DNA of 64,000 nt from an uncultured Acidimicrobiales bacterium. GTDB taxonomy: Bacteria; Actinomycetota; Acidimicrobiia; Acidimicrobiales; SZUA-35. The notes beneath the pieces were generated by a model that was not told where the DNA came from, did not search any database, and worked only from the letters and a program-made list of their open reading frames with translations. Made by a program: the position numbers and the translations under genes. Shown here one piece after another: positions 60,843 to 64,000 of the stretch. Where the stretch lies: contig CALAJQ010000004.1 in the NCBI GenBank assembly GCA_937922785.1, forward strand, positions 149,023-213,022, read 5' to 3'. The stretch's first letter is position 1. Each line of letters opens with the position of its first letter.

Positions 60843-61364
60843 GTGAGCACCCTAGAAGAGGCGTTTGTTCGTGGCGACGATGCAGCGCTCAAACAGGTCT
60901 ATGACGCACACGCCCGCCTCGTGTACTCCTATTCGCGCCGCTCGCTTAACGACGAGCGAGCCAAAGAAGTAACCCAAGATGTCTTTGTAAGCGCCTGGAA
61001 GGGACGAGACAAGTTCAACCCGGCTCGCGGCAGTCTTCCTGCCTGGCTCATGGGAATCACAAAGAACCGCCTGATCGACAACGTTAGAGCCGAACAAAGG
61101 CACTCAAGCCGCCGGGCCGCCTCTGAGCCCGTTGATGTGGGCGTAGAAGCCGAAACCGAACGAATTGGTGACCGCATGTTGGTTGCCGACGCTCTGAAGA
61201 CACTACCCGACCGAGCTCAGATGGTTATCAAACTGGCCTACTTTGAAGGTCTGTCGCACCAGCAAATAACCGAAAAAACAGATCTACCGTTGGGTACGGT
61301 CAAGAGCGACATTCGTCGTGGGCTTGCAAGTATCCGCCGACTCGTGGAGGTCATCGATGAATAA
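60843..61364 (+). CDS. ECF RNA polymerase sigma factor
   Basis: About 173 residues from the GTG at 60843 (GAGG lies upstream; starts at 60822 or 60738 are possible). Region 2 includes YSYSRRSLNDERAKEVTQDV then FVSAWKGRDKF, and region 4 includes LPDRAQMVIKLAYFEGLSHQ and LPLGTVKSDIRRGLASIRRL. SigK/RpoE-like. It overlaps the start of the anti-sigma gene by 8 bp. The 282-base upstream region shows no clear ECF-type promoter. Confidence 0.92.
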   Translation: MSTLEEAFVRGDDAALKQVYDAHARLVYSYSRRSLNDERAKEVTQDVFVSAWKGRDKFNPARGSLPAWLMGITKNRLIDNVRAEQRHSSRRAASEPVDVGVEAETERIGDRMLVADALKTLPDRAQMVIKLAYFEGLSHQQITEKTDLPLGTVKSDIRRGLASIRRLVEVIDE

Positions 61365-62115
61365 CGAATTTGAAACCGATGGAGTCGAAGATCTGGAAAT
61401 GCTCCTGACTGAGCTTGAAGACGGTGACTTCGAACTGGCTGAACTGCCAGCCGGGCTTTGGGAAGACATCGAGGCAGAGGCTCTGGCTGAGGTTCCAAGC
61501 GTTCCCGAGGGTGTCCGACTGGCTGACCGCAATGCTGATAGCCCCGAGATGTTTGTTTATGACGCTGATGCTGTCGCTGCCCAGACAGATTCCAACACAC
61601 GGTCAAGCACAGACTCAAATGTTGTCTCCATAGATTCGAAACGATTCTCAGCCCGGGCGATGCCGGCTCTGGCCATCGCTGCCGCTGCCGTTGTTGTGGC
61701 GGGAATGGTTGGAATAGTCCTGTCTAGATCAAGCGACCAGTCAGACATTCTGGCTAGCGCCGAGTTGGCCTATGACGATAGTTTCGATCCCCTTGGAGCT
61801 GACGCTGATGCGACCATCGTGCTTGTGAACGACGGCGGCGAGAGTCTGATCAAGATCGACCAGTCCACGCTGCCCGACACAGCCAGCGAAGCGGCCGATC
61901 TTGAACTTTGGCTAATCGAGCCTGACGCAGACGGCGGAGTCGCTGACCTTGTGTCACTTGGACTGATCGATCGCGACGATCCCGGATCATTTGAGATCCC
62001 AGCCGGTTACGACGCCGATACCTACTTTGTGGTTGACATCAGCATTGAACCTCGAGACGGCGTTGAAACCCACTCTGGCCGGTCAATTCTTCGAGGTCCT
62101 TTAAGCGACGCATAG
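61357..62115 (+). CDS. Anti-sigma factor, RskA-like
   Basis: 252 residues from the ATG at 61357, preceded by GGAGG. The cytosolic N-terminus is very acidic and lacks the HxxxCxxC zinc motif of ZAS anti-sigma factors. One membrane segment (ALAIAAAAVVVAGMVGIVL, about residues 103-122) is followed by an extracellular RskA domain with LELWLIEPDADG and GSFEIPAGYDADTYFVVDIS. It should hold the co-encoded sigma factor at the membrane until signalled. Confidence 0.87.
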   Translation: MNNEFETDGVEDLEMLLTELEDGDFELAELPAGLWEDIEAEALAEVPSVPEGVRLADRNADSPEMFVYDADAVAAQTDSNTRSSTDSNVVSIDSKRFSARAMPALAIAAAAVVVAGMVGIVLSRSSDQSDILASAELAYDDSFDPLGADADATIVLVNDGGESLIKIDQSTLPDTASEAADLELWLIEPDADGGVADLVSLGLIDRDDPGSFEIPAGYDADTYFVVDISIEPRDGVETHSGRSILRGPLSDA

Positions 62116-62117
62116 CG

Positions 62118-63305
62118 CTAGCTAGGGCCTAGGACACCGCTCGATTTCAGATTGGCAATTTCGTCTGGCTCATACCCAAGCTCGGCGAGAATCTCAGAGC
62201 TGTGCTGACCTAGACCAGGCGCAGATGCCGGAACCGCAAGCTCAGCACCGCTGCCGAATCGAACCGGCGGCAGTGCCTCAAGCCGCTCGCCAACCAACCC
62301 ATCATCAAGCCGCACGACGGATTGATTGTGAATAACCTGCGGATCCTTCAGGACGTCAGTCCTCAACACGACCGCAGCCCCTGGAACGTCGTTGGCTGCC
62401 ATTGCGTCGAGCGCCTCTTGAGTGGTCATCCTGGCAATGAATTCATCAAACTCCGCCGCAAAGTCTGAGCCGTTTTCTTCCCTGGCTTCCTGAGTCGCGA
62501 ACCGTGGGTCATCAAGCCAGTCGGAATTGAACGCAGCGCACAAGTTGGCCCATGAGCGTGTGCCGCCAGCCACCAAAGCAACATGGCCATCGGTGGTCTG
62601 CTTGATGTCGTATAGGTCGGAGAAGTGAGGCGCCTCGTGTACATCATCACCAAGAAGTGAGTTGTCCATCATCCCGTCCGGCCAGAAAAACCAAAGGCCG
62701 ACGTCAAGCATAGAAAGTTGCACGTGCTGGCCACCGTGGCCTCGTTCTCTGGCGAACAGTGCGGCGGTGATCGCTTGGCTAACGGTGAGTGCGGTCACCT
62801 TGTCCACCGCAAACTGACGGATCAACTGCGGTTCAGTTCCGGCGCCCTTTTGCAGATCGGCCATGCCGGTCATGGCCTGGATCACGTAGTCATACACCTT
62901 CTGGTCAGACTTCGGACCGGTGGGGCCAAAGCCCGAGACAGAGACATAGATGAGATTTGGGTTGAGTTTGGCGAGCTGGTCGTAACCAACCCCCATTCGC
63001 TCTGCCGCTCCGGGCCGGAAGTTCTGAATGAACACATCCGCACCGGCGCAAAGGTCAAGCAACACAGTAAGTCCGGCCTCGGTCTTGGTATCTAGCGCTA
63101 TTGACCGCTTACCGTGGTTGACCCCGTTGAACATCGCACCCACGCCGTTGCGCCGAGATCCAATCACTCGAAGCCGGTCACCGACACCGTCGGCCAGTTC
63201 CACCTTCACAACGTCGGCGCCCTGTTCGGCCATGACCGCTCCCGCCATCGGAGCTGAAATCATCTGAGCGGCCTCGATAACGCGAATGCCGTCAAGTGGT
63301 CTCAT
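62118..63305 (-). CDS. Class III (CaiB/BaiF) CoA-transferase
   Basis: 395 residues from the ATG at 63305. Family blocks MRPLDGIRVIEAAQMISAPM, GADVVKVE, NGVNHGKRSIALD, QNFRPGAAERMG and YVSVSGFGPTGP, with the likely catalytic Asp in MTGMADLQKG. It transfers CoA between carboxylic acids, as in fatty acid, bile acid or aromatic acid activation. Convergent with the anti-sigma gene. Confidence 0.9.
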   Translation of the reverse strand: MRPLDGIRVIEAAQMISAPMAGAVMAEQGADVVKVELADGVGDRLRVIGSRRNGVGAMFNGVNHGKRSIALDTKTEAGLTVLLDLCAGADVFIQNFRPGAAERMGVGYDQLAKLNPNLIYVSVSGFGPTGPKSDQKVYDYVIQAMTGMADLQKGAGTEPQLIRQFAVDKVTALTVSQAITAALFARERGHGGQHVQLSMLDVGLWFFWPDGMMDNSLLGDDVHEAPHFSDLYDIKQTTDGHVALVAGGTRSWANLCAAFNSDWLDDPRFATQEAREENGSDFAAEFDEFIARMTTQEALDAMAANDVPGAAVVLRTDVLKDPQVIHNQSVVRLDDGLVGERLEALPPVRFGSGAELAVPASAPGLGQHSSEILAELGYEPDEIANLKSSGVLGPS

Positions 63306-63442
63306 GTATCGAATGCTCGCACAACTAGGCCAATAGCCAAAATTCTGCAATGCGTGGCTGGTGGAACGCGGGGAATACTCGCGGGCGGCGATCCCCGCCA
63401 CATGGTCCAGCTCGCTCCTAGCTCGTTAAGGCACGCGTTTTT

Positions 63443-64000
63443 CTAGGGTTCGATTTCGGTGCCGTTGGGCCGGTGGGTGTGCCATTGGCCTTGGGGGTCT
63501 TTGTGGACGGTGAAGCCTTTTTGTTTCCACCGGTTATGTCGCCCACAGAGTGGCGCCCCGTTTCCGGGGTTGGTTCTGCCTTTCCTTGAGTGTTCTTGCA
63601 TGTGATCGGTCTCACACCTGGTTGTTTGGGTGTGACATGAAGGCCAGGCACACTCGGTTGCCGAGAGCTGCACGGCGAGGCGGGCTGAACCTGTGTAGTT
63701 CCGGGCCTGGCCTAGGTCGATCACTGTGCTTTTGGCGTCGACGACGGCACGCCTGACCTTTGAGATGAACGCCGACGCCACAGCTTCGATCGGGTTGACT
63801 CGGACGCCGTTGAGGGTTTCGCACCGGTAGTCGTCGGGGTGCATCGGGTCAGGGTCGGCACCCATGTAGAGGGCTAGGAAGTATTCGAAGGTTTCTTGTG
63901 TCCAAACGAGGTTGTGGACGAACTGGACTGGGACGGCGCTATGGGGGTTGGCGGCTGCGTCTTGGTAGATCTGGAACAGGGCGTCAGCTGAACGTTGCTG
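63443..64000 (-). CDS. 13E12-repeat family HNH endonuclease, partial
   Basis: The frame is open to the right edge, so the N-terminus is outside. About 185 residues are visible: a DUF222-like segment, then a C-terminal HNH domain with CAWPSCHTQTTRCETDHMQE and HSRKGRTNPGNGAPLCGRHN followed by RWK. This order is typical of the actinobacterial 13E12 repeat family, often present in many copies and possibly mobile. The N-terminal DNA-binding part cannot be assessed. Confidence 0.85.
   Translation of the reverse strand, partial: QQRSADALFQIYQDAAANPHSAVPVQFVHNLVWTQETFEYFLALYMGADPDPMHPDDYRCETLNGVRVNPIEAVASAFISKVRRAVVDAKSTVIDLGQARNYTGSARLAVQLSATECAWPSCHTQTTRCETDHMQEHSRKGRTNPGNGAPLCGRHNRWKQKGFTVHKDPQGQWHTHRPNGTEIEP

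Overview
The window looks like a chromosomal segment of a heterotrophic, aerobic actinobacterium, most likely of the Acidimicrobiia type. Pointers are the moderately high G+C, frequent GTG/TTG starts, a 13E12-type HNH gene, an SSI-type inhibitor lipoprotein, DrrAB-type transport genes, an RskA-type anti-sigma factor and a GlgP-GlgX-GlgA glycogen cluster. The taxonomic call is inference: no rRNA or tRNA gene was seen. Genes are dense on both strands and no intergenic gap exceeds about 300 bases. No phage, plasmid, IS or CRISPR locus is evident.

Layout. 1-5.0 kb: a partial CPA1 Na+/H+ antiporter, then an overlapping trio (Fe(II)/2-oxoglutarate dioxygenase, sarcosine/N-methyl-amino-acid oxidase, bifunctional NAD(P)H-hydrate repair enzyme). 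5.0-8 kb: an Lrp regulator divergent from a stand-alone C-terminal-type HPPD-like dioxygenase, an SSI-like lipoprotein, and an AbiEi/DUF559 gene bracketed by copies of a 44-bp imperfect palindrome. 8-12.7 kb: MarR, thiolase, SDR, crotonase and two paralogous TetR genes. 13-16.8 kb: a minus-strand operon of a reductive-dehalogenase-like protein, a DUF4241 protein, a small protein (possible frameshift) and xylose isomerase. 16.8-19 kb: KtrB/KtrA potassium uptake. 19-27 kb: FnIII protein, GH16 glycosidase, PaaK-type ligase, CadI/ArsI-like protein with ArsR, Baeyer-Villiger-type monooxygenase, DHH phosphoesterase and a 2-oxo-acid hydratase/decarboxylase. 27-32.4 kb: an Lrp regulator divergent from a complete four-gene 2-oxo-acid dehydrogenase complex (E1alpha, E1beta, E2, E3). 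32.4-47.5 kb: acetyltransferase, DrrAB exporter, an MFS/2-hydroxyacid dehydrogenase/HpaI aldolase operon, a first AzlCD pair, an orphan ABC ATPase, nitroreductase, lipoproteins, ferredoxin, hydrolases, PEBP and patatin. 47.6-56.2 kb: glycogen metabolism (glgP-glgX-glgA, convergent glgC, divergent glgB). 56.2-64 kb: OmpA-like protein, a second AzlCD pair, hydrolase, SDR, SRPBCC protein, ECF sigma/anti-sigma pair, a class III CoA-transferase and a partial HNH gene.

The coherent physiological modules are carbon storage as glycogen, branched-chain or aromatic acid oxidation through CoA thioesters, Na+/K+ homeostasis, and regulation by Lrp, TetR, MarR and ArsR proteins sitting next to their likely targets. 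Short palindromes lie in several of those promoters.

The most unusual items are the reductive-dehalogenase-like operon that ends in xylose isomerase; the dispersed 44-bp hairpin repeat around the AbiEi/DUF559 gene; a five-unit 15-bp array in the arsR/cadI promoter; recurrent 15- to 24-bp tandem repeats, several in frame; a half-size HPPD-like enzyme with all metal ligands; and an orphan ABC ATPase that has lost its switch histidine.
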